Notes: generated by a model from the letters alone, not told the origin. Shown: positions 1-14,163, counted from the stretch's first letter. The stretch: DNA of 64,000 nucleotides from Agroathelia rolfsii (GCA_018343915.1 JABRWF010000004.1:1364001-1428000), one strand, 5' to 3'. Made by a program: numbers and translations.

Positions 1-527
1 GCAAGAAAATAAGACTTTTTTAGTTCTTCAATGTTGAATATCATAAGTTAATAGAGACGTTTTAGTTTTGCATTTTTTGTTCATTTACTAGGTTTGTAAC
101 TTTGTAACTGGTGATACCTGGTGGAGAGGCCCTAGGGGCCTCCCAAAGAGATCCTAGAGGACCTAACACAAGTGAATAACCGTCGTGGTACGGTACAAGT
201 GCAGATGCAGGTACATAAGGTGGTCACATGGCCCTAAATACTAAGCTAATCACGTGACCCTATAAACCTATCACGTGATCCCTGCGGGGTCGCTCCTACT
301 CTCGGACCTACCAGTCCACTGGCGAATTCCACAGGAAGATAGCATCCGTCAAATGCATTGACAATTATATAAATCAAATCCTGTCGATTATGGCGAATTA
401 ATCATTTTGATACTGCAGATTATTTTTACATCGCGCCATTTTTCGATGGTTGTTATCAGTATATTTATAAGTAGTGAAGTGAGTTGAGGTATGATATCGT
501 CCGAGTCCAGCTGATGAATGTATTCTA
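1..527. other. Gene-free left edge with repeat-like DNA
   Basis: No coding exon is visible. Positions 120-330 look like part of a dispersed repeat. There is a near-palindrome around 126-142 (GAGGCCCTAGGGGCCTC), two CACGTG cores near 251 and 273, and a GGACCTACCAGTCCAC stretch near 305-320. A related stretch occurs inverted near 49.7 kb. The remainder is presumably the 3' flank of the BCS1-like gene. Confidence 0.5.
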
Positions 528-2676
528 TCAGAATGGAAGTAACGAAGGTGTATTACCGAGAACCAAACGGGAAACCGAGCCCAGGAAAGACGTTTGCTGA
601 GAGTCGGAGTTTTGTGATGGGGTCGGTGTCGGATTGATGCTCTGTGAAGTTGATGTCTTTCCCTTGCCGGCTTTTCCTCTTTCCTTATCAACCCAAGCGG
701 CAACCTCTCGCACGGCCTCGAAAGGGCGGGATTTGTAAAGCATTAAGTAACCTTGAAGGTTGGCCATGGAGTGTTCTCGTTCTGGGATGGCTTTTGCAAA
801 GCTATCGGCGAGACGGTTCAGCTCTTCCTCTGATAGTACAGGTGCGCGCTCTGTGTGCGCATGACCAATGAACCCCGCGTTTCTTGAGTCCGATATGCTG
901 GTAGAATCTTTTGTGGATGTATTTGATTTAGGCTCCCCAGTCTTCACAGAATTTATCAAGTAAGGTTCAGCGAGGTTCATATTTTTTGGCTCATCCTGCG
1001 ATGCTTTGGACACTCGACATCGAATGATTGTCTCGGATTTTTCCAGATCACTGTCCTTGCTCCCCGAGTCGTCTTCTGTGCATGCGTAGAAACGTTTGAA
1101 CAGCTTAGTGGCTTGATATTTACTGGCGTTCTTAAATTCAATGTGGAGATCCATTCGTCCTGGACGACATAATGCCGGATCGAGAGCAGAGTACTTGTTT
1201 GTAGTAGCGAACAGGATCCGACCCTCCTGAGCGGCGACACCATCGAGTGCATTTAGTAGACCGCTCAGCGTGATGCGTGTCCTCAAGTCTCCCGCCGATG
1301 ATCCCCCAGTTGTATTAGATGGGTCTGAGGGCGATAGCTTAGCATTTGGCGATTTGGAGTTTCCATCGGACTCTGATAGATCACGATATAGGCCATGGTG
1401 TAGCGCTGCATCAATGTCCTCCATCAAAAGGATTGATTTCTCTGGCAGGTTAGCGATAAGCTCGCTGAGACCAGTGTCGTCCAGGCCAGTGCGCGATAGA
1501 GAGATTATGAAGACATGCAAGCCAAGCTCTCCAGCCAGGGAGTGAATAAGCGAAGTCTTTCCAGAGCCTGGTGCACCATACTGACAATATTCTTATTATG
1601 AATTAAGCCAAGAAGAGAACATTTTTCGCTTACCAAAAGGTACCCTCGACGGAAAGGAATACCGCGAGTAGCATACCATTGTTTGTTCGCAAGAAAATCT
1701 TGTGCATCTTTCAAGATAAAATCTTTGATGCCTGGGTCGAGGACAATAGAATCGATCGGGCGTTTGGGACGCGTTGTGGCAATATACCAATCGTTATCAC
1801 TATTTTATGACATTAGGACCAACAAGTAACCTGGACACGTGAGTTCTCTATCTTACCTGCTGCTCATGTATATACATACAATCCGCTCTTGAGACGCTCT
1901 GTAGACTTCTTTTGCCTCAAGGAGAAGTTTATCGAGGACCGAGCGATTCCATGAGTAAATACTATGATTGGAGATCAGTACATGACATATCTCAATGTCT
2001 TCCCGCTACACACTTAATAATCAGTGTCTCAGGTCTGAAAAAGGCAGTTAATGACATGAATATTTCGCTTTTGCATCTTCTTCAAACTCGCCTTAATCCC
2101 CAACCATTTGTACTCTCTTTGAACCGGGTCACTCTCATCAGATGACCATCGTAGAGAATTGTGTGAGGGAGAGAGACAATAGGTAGGTATGATATCTTGC
2201 GCATCCCGTCCAGGATATGACTATCCACAATCGCCGAGTCACCCAGACCGAATTGTGAGGTAGTGATCTCAACTTCACGAGCATGATCTTGAGAAAAAAT
2301 CATTAGGAAATAACCCTGCGGAGTATTCTGTTGGTATAACGCACTCCATCCTGGCTGCTGATTTAGCCAGACTACCATCCATTCTGATGAGATATCAGTC
2401 AACAATTGGACATGTCATCCATATGACGTATGGTTTTTCATAATGCTTACCGTAACATTCATTATGGTCATCAAACACCGCTGTGATAAGGAAATAGCTC
2501 AAGATCTTGTGCCATAGATAAGCAAGTATTCCGCGGCCAGTATCCATGAACCCGCTGAAGAAGAAGACAACTATCCATTCTTTGTTGCGTGCTAAAGCAC
2601 CGAGAAGCATTGTCAAGAATGAATCACCAGGGTTGAGTTCATTGACTGCATAGTGAGTACCGTTGAAGTAAGACAT
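528..2676 (-). CDS. BCS1-like mitochondrial AAA ATPase
   Basis: Reads as a BCS1-family AAA ATPase. In yeast this inner-membrane chaperone translocates the folded Rieske Fe-S protein during complex III assembly. The 5' exon (ATG at 2676) has a hydrophobic segment (WIVVFFFSGF) as expected for the N-terminal anchor. The BCS1-N domain follows (exon about 2085-2390), then a linker exon ending near 1857. The AAA module has Walker A GAPGSGKTS split by an intron after YLL, Walker B SILLMEDIDAAL, and sensor/arginine-finger motifs ATTNKYSALDPALCRPGRMD. The C-terminal lid runs to the stop at 528. A Ser/Thr-rich insertion sits between Walker B and sensor 1 (near 1290-1390) and another after the AAA core. 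Fungi carry several BCS1 paralogues, so this may not be the one-to-one orthologue. Exon joins were inferred by eye. Confidence 0.85.
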
Positions 2677-3456
2677 TGAGTGAGTGGATTTGAATCCCTC
2701 CAATGTACATGAATTTATACTCCAGATTCATATGTTGCTGTGCAGAATGAGGACATAGTGATTGCATCACCGCAAAGCGGTCATTTTTAGAATCAGCAAG
2801 TTGCAAGGCACTCAAAGTTGGCAGTGCAATGAAGTGCCCTTTCAGATGACTCGTACTTTCACCCCTCTATACGGTGCAATATAGTAATGCCGAGTCATGA
2901 CTCATGTTGTTGTCATTGGGCGCTAAAGCTAACTGCAAAACTCCCAGGAGATAATGATAGTAACAATATCGTTATTCGGTATCTGGTATCCACCGACGTC
3001 TGTCAATTGATTCGAGGTGTATTGGAAATTCTAAATTGCGGTAGTCGGATCGACATAGCCTTTTGTTATTGTTGTTGTAAGGGGTTAGTGCTTGGCAGTA
3101 GAATTCCATGTGTAAGCGTAACGCATACTGCGGCTACCAACACAAATGTACAGCTTTTTCAAGTTAGAGCCGCCCGTGATTACATCGACACTGAAAATAT
3201 CGAATTAGGTGCGGTCGTACACCGCACAGTAATGCAGTGACTCTCGGGACCGCTGTGTGGCTGTTCCGAGTCCGTAGTTGAACTCTATCCCGGTTCGCAG
3301 CTTGGAACTCCACTATTACTCCAGAGTCCAGACGTTTATGGTTGATGCGTGATTTGGGTCACTTGCAATAGGTCGACTACAAACGATTGCATTGACAATT
3401 CAATTCCAATTCTGGTTAACATGTAGGTGATAACTTTAGTATTGATATATTTCTTT
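2677..3456. other. Intergenic, BCS1-like promoter side
   Basis: About 780 bp between the BCS1-like start codon and the phosphoglucomutase stop codon, both on the minus strand. It should hold the promoter of the BCS1-like gene and the 3' UTR of the mutase gene. I see no convincing exon. Confidence 0.5.
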
Positions 3457-5542
<2,086 letters not shown>

Positions 5543-7093
5543 CGTGGTAACTGCTAAGATCTGCAAAGGCGATGTCGATAAGTAGTTAATCGCGTTCCTT
5601 TAAAGCTATCTCACGGTCAGGTGACACTCGTCATACCACGTTCGTGACGCATAAGATTCTTATCAGAGTAAGAATCTTATCTGATTACAGCGATGTACTG
5701 ACTTGCACAGGTTGCATGAGCCACGCTCTTCTGCCCCATTCTCTTTAGATAATAACCGGACTCGTAATCTCTGTCGGCATTCGCCAGCTATCAATATGTT
5801 CCGTGATATCTCACCCTAAGTATCCAATTTGATCTGAATATTCTCGACTTCCGCATGATTAAAACGATTATGGATCCATCTTTCCCATCACTGGCAGGCG
5901 CTCATCTATTCTCTTATAGGGAGAACATCAATGCAGCACTTGCGTGGACATCATATACTATAGCCTTTTCACTTGGACTGTTTCCACAATAAATCACGAT
6001 CAAATGCAAATAATCTTCTGGATGACTTGTCAGCCCCAAAATAAAGACCATCATACTCCTGCTCATTCTACACCTGTGCTATAAAGCAATCATTGGGATT
6101 TCCCAGTCAGTGCCCATCATATTTGACGGCGCTCATGATGTCTGATGGACTTGCTGATGAGCCAACTTGGTTCGTATTTAATTAGATATACTGGAGACAG
6201 AACAAGAAAATGCAAAAATAGTCCCATTCGTGAACTGACGACACTAATAGATACACAACAAGTCCGTTATGAACAACAGGGCGAGGGCGGCTGTAACGAC
6301 TAGACAAAATAAGTCGCCGACTCACCATTCGTAACACAGCATCCAACAACACAAACTTGATCTCCACCGGCATTTCCTTTCACCCTTGTCCAGACCTTCT
6401 TGTACTCTTTTAAACACGTGTGTACTAGTACATGTATAACATGGCCATGCTTCGCATTCAAACTTGTTGTTATGGCATCGCCGTCAACACTTGCTTAAAC
6501 AGGACAAAGATCACGACAAGGCTTAAGATGTATATAGCAATAATGCGATAGCTACATATAATGTGTACGATATTCAGAGGTATCCCTATATATAAATAGA
6601 GGGAGGGGGTTAGAGGGGTTGGGTATGTATGTACACTGATACATAATGTGGATATGGAATATACAGCATCCAAGCCATGACTGTCCGTACGAGAGGTGGA
6701 TAGCGATATGGATACAAACAGATCAAATAGCAAACAAAGGAAAAATGCAAAACCAAGAGAAGAAAAGACAGGGGCGGTGAAAAGGAAAGGCAGGCTCAAA
6801 ACGAAGGGAAGTATCGCATGATAGAAATGGATCGCAAAACGGATCTACAGGCAAAAACAAAAGCTCAAGCAGTAAGTATAGTGGCGGTCGGGGTTGGGGT
6901 TGGCGAATGTGGGGCTCCAGAGCGAAAGAGAAGGAGGGATGGGGATGGATTTGTGATGCTCTAGCCGCAAGACGAATAATCTTTTGTGCGACGAGAGCGA
7001 AATCGGATGTTGTCGATTGGAACTTTGGTCCAAAAACCCACCCATTTGTGCCATAAACAAATGGTTTGGGGTGCTGGCTGTTACGAGGGGGGA
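5543..7093. other. Intergenic; promoter and UTR sequence, no clear gene
   Basis: About 1.5 kb between the phosphoglucomutase start and the stop codon of the small peptide gene, both minus strand. Open frames here (for example around 6470-6799) are hydrophobic, low in complexity and lack splice or family support. Part is probably the 3' UTR of the peptide gene. It contains the inverted repeat at 5651-5680. Confidence 0.45.
5651..5680. repeat. Perfect 12-bp inverted repeat upstream of phosphoglucomutase
   Basis: Arms ATAAGATTCTTA (5651-5662) and TAAGAATCTTAT (5669-5680) are exact reverse complements separated by 6 nt (TCAGAG). They lie about 110 bp upstream of the phosphoglucomutase start codon. 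The repeat could be a dimeric regulator site or a 5'-UTR hairpin. The symmetry is seen directly; the role is inference. Confidence 0.6.
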
Positions 7094-7338
7094 TTATATG
7101 CAGCCATAGCGGCAGATACGCTCCTCAATAGGAGGTGCTTCGGCAATGGGCTCAGTACGCGCAGCAGCTTCCAGAGCTGCTGCGACGGGTATAGGACTAG
7201 CCGCGGCCTGGAAGACGACTAAAAGAAGCGAAAAAGAAGTGAGCACGCTAGAGTCAAGCGAAGACATAGGCAGAAAAAGTGATACTCACGAGAAGAAACA
7301 ATCAAGGCCACAAAAAAACGACGGGAGGATGCGAACAT
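7094..7338 (-). CDS. Small secreted peptide precursor (57 aa, C-terminal CRYGCI)
   Basis: Not recognised as a named family. Two exons: 7290-7338 (ATG at 7338) and 7094-7218 (TAA at 7096-7094). The intron (7219-7289) begins GTGAGTATC and ends in a pyrimidine-rich CTTCTTTTAG. The product has an N-terminal signal peptide: two arginines, then FFVALIVSS and LVFQAAA, with likely cleavage after Ala23. A short Ala/Pro/Glu-rich pro-region follows (SPIPVAAALEAAARTEP), and the last nine residues are E-R-I-C-R-Y-G-C-I. The only cysteines are 52 and 56, so a small disulfide ring or a modified C-terminal peptide is possible. No dibasic Kex2 site is present. The end is not a CaaX box, so a standard basidiomycete mating pheromone is unlikely. 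The model rests on splice consensus, a clean signal peptide and preserved frame; there is no homology evidence. Confidence 0.62.
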
Positions 7339-8560
7339 CTTAAAACAGCTCAAAACTGATGAAATACGAATATGTTATGGCAAGGGAGTGGCAACCGAGT
7401 TCTTTCTGAATGCAGAAGCAACAGTAGATATTAAGAACACAGATAGATATGGGTTGGAGGTTTATTAGTTCCAAAGGACTACGAGAGCATGTACATGCAG
7501 TACTTGGCCTGGAGATGGGGCCTGTTCTTATACTACCCAGAGAGCTGCAAAGGTAAATTAACACGCTGCAAGATTGAATTGCCGCGAGCACCGCAGCCGT
7601 CGGGAGGGTGCATTGTACATTGTCCCATTTTGTACATGCGTATGTATAGACCCAGGGAGGGATACGGCCGGGAAGCACAACAAGCCATGATGGTCCCTGC
7701 GATGACATCCTGGGCATGCACCACGCACTTGGGAGTAGGCGCATTGTCAGCTAATAGAAGGTGTAGTAGTGACCCATAGACAAAGCCACTACCAAATCGG
7801 GAAACAAAGTCGTTTCCGGGAATTCCACGTTTCCATTCTGCTATATAGGTCGTAAAAGCCTGTGTGAGTCTATATTGGTGAGCACTTGAATCGTTAAGCC
7901 GTCAGAATAGTTTCAGAGAATGTGGCATGATGGTGAATGCATGGGTCAAGAGTCCATCCACTTGTAGGATCATTGCAGGATCAACAATCAAGTATAAAAA
8001 AAACCCCTCTAAGGCTACTAGTCTGCAAGTGCATATGGCCTTGTCTTGTGCCTGATATAGACTTGGATATAAACGTCATGTTGGAAGAACCATTAGCAGA
8101 ATAGGGGAAGAGTGTGTCGGATCCGTTGACCATTCAGTTGCATCACTAACACTGCAGTCACATGCATATAGAGCGTCAGGAGCTCTGGCGGCAAGCGTTA
8201 TAGCTCTAGGCCTTTGAGAATTCTGGCATCGTATATCGTTTCGATAACTATGACAGCAGGTTCATCAGCTGAAGCCGAGAGTAGTAGCCGTAACTGATTG
8301 AGCGCCTGCGACCAACTACTTCCGGCAACTCCACTATGCTCGGACCTCTGAAAGGACTGGATGCGACCAGCTCAAGGGCCTTCAGGGGTCCTCAGACAAA
8401 TCACACACACGTAAGTATAGCTGGAAAAAAAAAGTGTATATTACTCCTAGTGTAGCGGTATATCGTTAATGTCTATTATTTGTACAAAACATTACTGAAT
8501 CTAGAACAAATCCTCCAAAACAATCCATCAGTCCAATCCTCGTCGTCGCTACCTATTGAT
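7339..8560. other. Intergenic between peptide gene and HMG-CoA synthase
   Basis: About 1.2 kb on the 5' side of the peptide gene and the 3' side of the HMG-CoA synthase gene. It should contain the peptide gene's promoter and the synthase 3' UTR. I found no exon with family or splice support. Confidence 0.45.
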
Positions 8561-10307
8561 TTAGGCAACAGGCGTGCGAGCGTACTTCCTCCTGTATTTG
8601 GAGTCGACACTCTCGAGGTAATAGGCGCCAGGCCAGATGTTGTCGGTGGTGCCGTCGGGGGTATATGAGCTGGCGTGGTGGTGCTTCTCACGGAGCTATT
8701 GAAGAGAAGAAGAAAAAAGAAAGAAAAAATCGATAAGCAAAACGATATGATAGCAGAGAGAAGGACGTAAAACCCACAGCGAGAGCATCAATGAAATCCT
8801 TGGGGGGTACGACCTTCATCGAGGCCAACCTCTCGCTGAGCCTCATCTTGTTGCGGATCTCGGAGGTATCGCCCTTGAAGTGGACCGTCCAGAAGCTGGC
8901 CGCACATCCACTGCCAAAGCCGAACATAGACGCACGCTTGCCCTGCAAGTTCTGCGGCTCCACGTTGTCCAGGAGCGACGCGAGACACGAGTAGAGCGAG
9001 CCTGTGTACATGTTACCGCAACGCTTGGAGCATGCCATGCCCGGCGTCACCTTAGCCGCATACGACTTTTTGCTGAGCGCCATGAACGCCTTCTCGAGGT
9101 CCTTGTGCGTCAGCGACTCGTCATATGACAGAGCCGAGAACGTAGACGCCTGTTCGGGTGTCAGCGAGGCGTAGTTGGCGTGCGACGGGTTCTTGACGAA
9201 ATCATCGAACAAGAGACGGGCGTACGCCTTCTGGGCCTGCTTGCCGTACGGGCTGTGGAAGACGTGATAGTCGACTGAGTCGAGGGTGAAGCCAGCCGAG
9301 GAAGAAGAGCCGTTGGTATGTCCATTGCCGTTCGCGTGACCGTTTTTGGCATGGGCACGCTTGTGGGCCGCGGCGAACTTGGTCTGGTAGGCCTTGTATG
9401 CGGCGTCGAGAGCTCCGATGTAGGTCTTGACCGACAATGCACCATCGACCTCGGGGTACTCAGACTCGAGGTTGGGCTTGTAGAAGTCGTAGGTGTTGGC
9501 CATGTAGGTTCCGTGAATAGCTAGATGCAAAACACATGAGTCTCAAAGAAAACGAATGTGAGACATGAGAGAAAAGACTCACGATCAAAGACGACGGGGG
9601 CGTTAGGACCAATGAGCATGGCTACAGCGCCAGCACCACCGGCGGGACGAGCAGCACCCTCGGCATAGACTGCAATATCGCCAGCGACGACGATGGCATT
9701 GCGTCCATCCCAGGACGAAGACTCGACCCAGTTGATAGCGTTGAAGACGGCAGCAGTGGAACCGTAGCACGCGTTTTTAGAATCAATACCCTCAACATCG
9801 TAGTTGCCCGAGGCGGTAAAGAGATCCATCAATGTCGTCTTGACAGACTTGGATTTATCGATGATGGTCTCGGTGCCGACCTCGAGACGGCCAATAGACT
9901 TGGGGTCGATGTTGTATTTCTCAAGAAGGCCGGAGACAGCTATGATGGGACACAAGACGGCATTAGAGGCGAGAGCTATTATACAGAGATTTCACTCCAT
10001 GATTTACCACTTAAGCAGAAAGAGTTGATGTCCTCTCGGTCATCAACGCAGGCCATGTACTCCTGGCCAAGACCAATGGTGTATTTGCCCTGGGAGACGC
10101 CGTCGAAGACCTCGAGTTCTGCCTCAGAGATACACTATTACACGTAACATATATGCGTTAGTGGACATATTAGCGAGCTAACGAGCAGCCAATGAGGCTC
10201 ACCCTGCGTGGGAAGTAGACCTCCATTGCGAGGATACCGACGTCCTTGGGACGCGGGGCCTGGGTGACATCGTATGCGCAGGTAGAGCCGTTCGTGGGGG
10301 CGACCAT
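8561..10307 (-). CDS. Hydroxymethylglutaryl-CoA synthase
   Basis: Condenses acetyl-CoA with acetoacetyl-CoA to HMG-CoA, the second step of the mevalonate (sterol) pathway; cytosolic. The start at 10307 gives MVAPTNG, then [16 protein letters not shown], the family N-terminus. The catalytic acid region is [20 protein letters not shown] (near 9650). The acyl-enzyme cysteine lies in [12 protein letters not shown] (near 9770), and the active-site histidine in [10 protein letters not shown] (near 9260). A Gly/Asn/His/Ser-rich insertion of about 20 residues lies before that histidine motif (near 9300-9340), a variable loop in fungal enzymes. The last exon begins after acceptor TAG with [15 protein letters not shown] and ends YARTPVA, stop at 8561. 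All catalytic residues are present. Upstream (10349-10361) is a 13-G run on the plus strand. Confidence 0.95.
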
Positions 10308-11622
10308 GGTTGTAATTGGGCAGAAGAAGAGATGAATGGGATGAGGGAGGGGGGGGGGGGGCAGAATGGAGGTATTTCGTTGGCCAGGGCAGGCTTAAAT
10401 AGCTTTCATAGGATTGGGCAAGACGACAGGCAAGGGAAGAAGAAAAAAAAAATGAGGCTGTCGGATGATGGAAATCGTTCGATATCGCACGACTAATTAC
10501 GGCCGTTGCCCACACCTCGTCTTTTCATTACGTGCCATTTCGCACTGGCAATCAGCTCATTGTAATATTATGCCCCATGTTTCGTGCATGCATATTGCAT
10601 ATTATTTATTGCTCGAGCCACCAACGCGTAACAGCCACACCTGGGACAAGACCGGCATCCTTATATGCCATTTTGCAGCATACACAGGCGCGCCTCGAGC
10701 GCCCTGAAGAAACCCCGGCATGTTTTGATCTGACAGCAGAAAAATGAAAGAGCAAAGATGGATTGATGCTCGTGATGCTGCAAATTTGCATTCCTGCCAA
10801 CGCATATATTAGCTATATGATATACCGACTGCTACAACGCCTCCCATTACGTTATATGCGGGGCAGCTCTATGCGTGCTGGACTTGGGCGTGGGGACTGC
10901 GTGTACTTTTCCTATGCCACGCCGAGGAATGCGCTTGATTCGCGGGATTGTTGTCGCCAAATCCCGAGACATCAAGCCAGCCCCAAGTCTAGTGATCAAG
11001 TGCCCTGGCGGCCGTCGCTCAATCGGTTTCACAGCAGAACCGCGCATATATGCACAAACTTAGACCGCTCCAAAGCGCTTCTATGTCGTATAGGCACATC
11101 GCTCTTTGGCGCCAGGGCGCTCGAAGCTTATACGGCGCTCGCGAATATTGCTTTATCCCACTTTTCAATCCGTTATCGTTATCTGCGAGCATATACATAG
11201 TGACTCAACTCCGATTATTCCAATACTCACTCAGTTATTCATCAAGCTCATTACTGCCCCAAATGTCAACAGTCCGGGATAATGTGTTGATGGATTGATC
11301 GCGCCTCATCTTCATTTGCGGTCACCGCTTCCAACAGCCAAGATTAATAGACAAGATTTAGACAAAGCGGTCTATTAACAACATGTGATACATGAGTACA
11401 TCACGCTATTATTGCAAGTACATGTAAAATTCTCTCCAGATCTTCAAGCTCTACCACGATGCGCGATAAAAGGCTGCTGCTAAAACTGTACGTAAACACC
11501 ATTCCCCATGGGCTGACAATAACATACAGATAGTTTCAAACCCGTTCATCCATTGATCATCTCACATTTCCTGTGTAGCGAAACGCCCAGTTGGGCTCTC
11601 TTCCAAGTCAGATGAGCACAGA
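10308..11622. other. Intergenic, HMG-CoA synthase promoter
   Basis: About 1.3 kb upstream of HMG-CoA synthase, running to the stop codon of the next minus-strand gene. It holds a poly-G tract at 10349-10361 and an A-rich run near 10441-10451. The open frames between 10.5 and 11.3 kb have no family or splice support. Confidence 0.45.
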
Positions 11623-12411
11623 CTAGGCTCCATACTAGAGAAAAGAAAAGGAAGCATACTGTTATCAAATTGCCCTCGATGATCAAATCTCTAAAAAAAA
11701 CCCACCTATCCTCATAGCTACAGTATACTAAATCCTGGCTGAAATCAAATAATTCATCATCAATACACGATTCGATGGAGTACACCGATCCTGCGTATTC
11801 TATGCTTGAGTCTTGCCAGTCGTAATCATCGCCTTCAATTGAAGGGATGCTTCCTGGCTTGTCCTCTCCTATTGCTGCTAAGTACTTGGCATAGTCTCTT
11901 ATATTGAGATCATAGACAAGCCTACTCAAGTCGTCAAGCTCGCTCATGATATCTTCGCCATTATCTTCATCTTCATCATCTTTCGTAACTTTTTCGTGGT
12001 TGTTGTATGTGATTGGGCCTGTCTATGCATATATCGTTAGAATTCGACATCCCTCTTACCTGGCAAGCAAGCTCGAGTGGCATCGATGGTCCTACGGTTT
12101 CTCCATTTGGATAAACATTATAATTGCGAGACACACCCTGATAATGCTCTAGTATTGAGCAGTAACGCGACTTGAGGGGGTGCAACGCGTCGGAGTTGAC
12201 GTGATTGTGAACACCGACGGCGCGACCCACTTCTGTTTCCTTCTAGTGGATCAAACACCCCATTCAGTAACAGTGGTATACCAGAAAAGGATGATAGACT
12301 CACAGTGCTCGGGTTGGGGCAGCGCGTTCCCCAGTCATATATCATTTTTCGGTATAAGCTATATTGATGGAATGAAAGCAGATGCAAAAGGGGACACGTA
12401 GAAATGGACAT
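11623..12411 (-). CDS. Hypothetical protein, multi-exon
   Basis: I do not recognise a family. Joined exons give a continuous frame. The first exon (ATG at 12411) has MSISTCPLLH and ends CPNPST before a GTGAGT donor. The next resumes with ETEVGRAVGVHNHV and ends PLELACQ before a GTAAGA donor near 12060. The third runs TGPITYNNHEKVTK, then an acidic stretch (DDEDEDNGED), then ELDDLSRLVYDLNIRDY, and ends DLIIEGNLIT. A last short intron (GTATGC..CTCTAG) leads to YGA and TAG at 11625-11623. The middle is acidic and rich in Asp, Tyr and Ser; there is no signal peptide or membrane segment. Preserved frame across three consensus introns supports a real gene. The 5' end is the least certain. It is divergent from the cardiolipin synthase gene. 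Confidence 0.5.
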
Positions 12412-13008
12412 TATATATCCAGTGAGCAGACGTGGTTGAGGACCACTTCGGGTGATCTACCATTGTCTATGACGTGCCACTATCTGCAAAGCGTACGCGT
12501 ACCATCATAATGCCGCTGGTATGCAGCATATGGTCATCGTCATGAAAAAAAAGGTTCCGAGTGACCGACGATCGTATAAATGCAGCTATTCATTTCTTTT
12601 TGGATTCAGTGGTACTACTAAACGATTTTTTTTCGCCGCTTCCGCTAACCAATCAAATACCCAGAAAGCTGATAGAGCGATAGTAATAAAGCAGAGTCTC
12701 ATGGAGTAATTTTTGCAGATAATAAAGGAATCAAAACAGGAAATCCATTCGCATGTGCCAGTATTGACTGGTATCGTCAAAAGAAGGAACGAGCTGACTT
12801 TAGTTTTGAAGAAGGCTGCTAGTGTGACCTAGCCATGATAGTGACGGATATAAAGAAAGGCTGTGATTGGACCGGAAGCAACGGCAGGCCAATGACGCGC
12901 ACACCGCGGCTGTGAGCGCTTCTTCAACTGAAAGTCATATTCAAAACACTCTGTACTACTTTCTATACGTGTTAAGGATTGCCTAATATCACAGCTATAA
13001 TTTCTGCT
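12412..13008. promoter_or_regulatory. Divergent promoter region
   Basis: About 600 bp between the divergent hypothetical gene (minus) and cardiolipin synthase (plus). No exon is seen; it presumably carries both promoters. Confidence 0.4.
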
Positions 13009-14163
13009 ATGGCTCTAAGACTTACTACCGCCCGAACTCACTGTACTCGCTCTTTTCTAGCACGCTCATATCGTCCCGTCTTTTTGGTTGGAGCCAGCCT
13101 GAGAATATCATCACCTTTACAGCAACTGCTAGTCCCCAAGTCTAATGTGCAGTACAAAAGACTATACTCATCTCTGCCGCCCAAAAAGCCATCCGAACCC
13201 TCTCCATCTTCGGGGAATCAGCCAGCACTTAGAGAAAATATATACACAATACCCAATCTCCTGACCCTCTCGCGGATATGTGCCTGTCCTGTCCTAGCCT
13301 GGTCCATCGTACACGACGACTTCTACCTGGCGACGTCTCTGCTGGCGTATTCGGGCCTTACAGACTGGGTACGTCGGCTACCTTCTCAAGGGATTATTAG
13401 TGGCTGATCCTGAGAGGGGGTAAGCAAAGTTTGACGGCTGGCTCGCGCGCCGGTACAATATGAAGTCTGTGTTCGGTACCATACTCGATCCCGCCGCTGA
13501 CAAGGCACTCATGACGACGCTGACGGTGACGCTTGCCGTCAAGTCTATGCTACCATGTACGGAGCCTCCATGTACCTACTGCTTTGCTCACACGGGAAGG
13601 TCTCATCGTCTCTGGCTATTGTAGTGCCTTTGGCTGTTATCATCCTCGGCCGAGATGTGCTGCTTAGTTTGTCAGCGTTCTACATTCGTTATATCACACT
13701 TCCACCACCAGTATGTATATGTCCCATGTACCTTCTCGCCCAAAGCCATAGTAACATGAATAAACTCCAGAAAACGTTCACCCGATACTGGGACATGTCT
13801 TTGCCTTCATCCGAGGTCAAACCAACTACCATCAGCAAGGTTGTTCACGCAACGCACATATCGTAATGTCATACAGAATCCTCACAGAGCGCCATTATTT
13901 TATACAGGTCAATACAGCTCTCCAACTCATTCTTATGGGTGTAACAACCGTTAACCCTATTCTCCCTATTGATATCGACACGAGCCTTCATGCATTCCAG
14001 TGAGCGCAATTTCAGATATATAACCCGATCGTAAGGCTAACCACTCCTATCATCTCCTCTTAGATGGGTGGTGGCAACTACAACAATTTGGAGTGGCCTC
14101 TCATACTATGTTGGCAAGAACGGTTTCAAGGTACTTAACTCCAAAGGACCCAAATCATCCTGA
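13009..14163 (+). CDS. Cardiolipin synthase (CDP-alcohol phosphatidyltransferase)
   Basis: Joins CDP-diacylglycerol and phosphatidylglycerol to form cardiolipin in the inner mitochondrial membrane. It starts at ATG 13009 (MALRLTTARTHCTRSFLARS), an Arg/Ser/Thr-rich, acid-free mitochondrial presequence. ENIYTIPNLLTLSRICACPV opens the transferase domain. After an intron in SGLTDW, the signature DGWLARRYNMKSVFGTILD, then PAADK (near 13433-13505), fits DGxxARx8Gx3Dx3D with all metal-binding aspartates. Membrane segments follow (PLAVIILGRDVLLSL, and one in the last exon). It ends GFKVLNSKGPKSS, TGA at 14161-14163. It is the eukaryotic single-domain type, not the phospholipase-D-like bacterial type. 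Later introns include 13555-13622 and one before KTFTRYWDMS. Confidence 0.92.

Noticed and set aside
7094..7110. C-terminal Cys of the small peptide as a CaaX box (mating pheromone)
   Set aside because: The cysteines are two and six residues from the end, not four, and pheromone precursors usually lack a signal peptide; this one has a clear signal peptide.
10763..11298. Open frames upstream of HMG-CoA synthase
   Set aside because: No homology, no splice structure, and composition like intergenic DNA.
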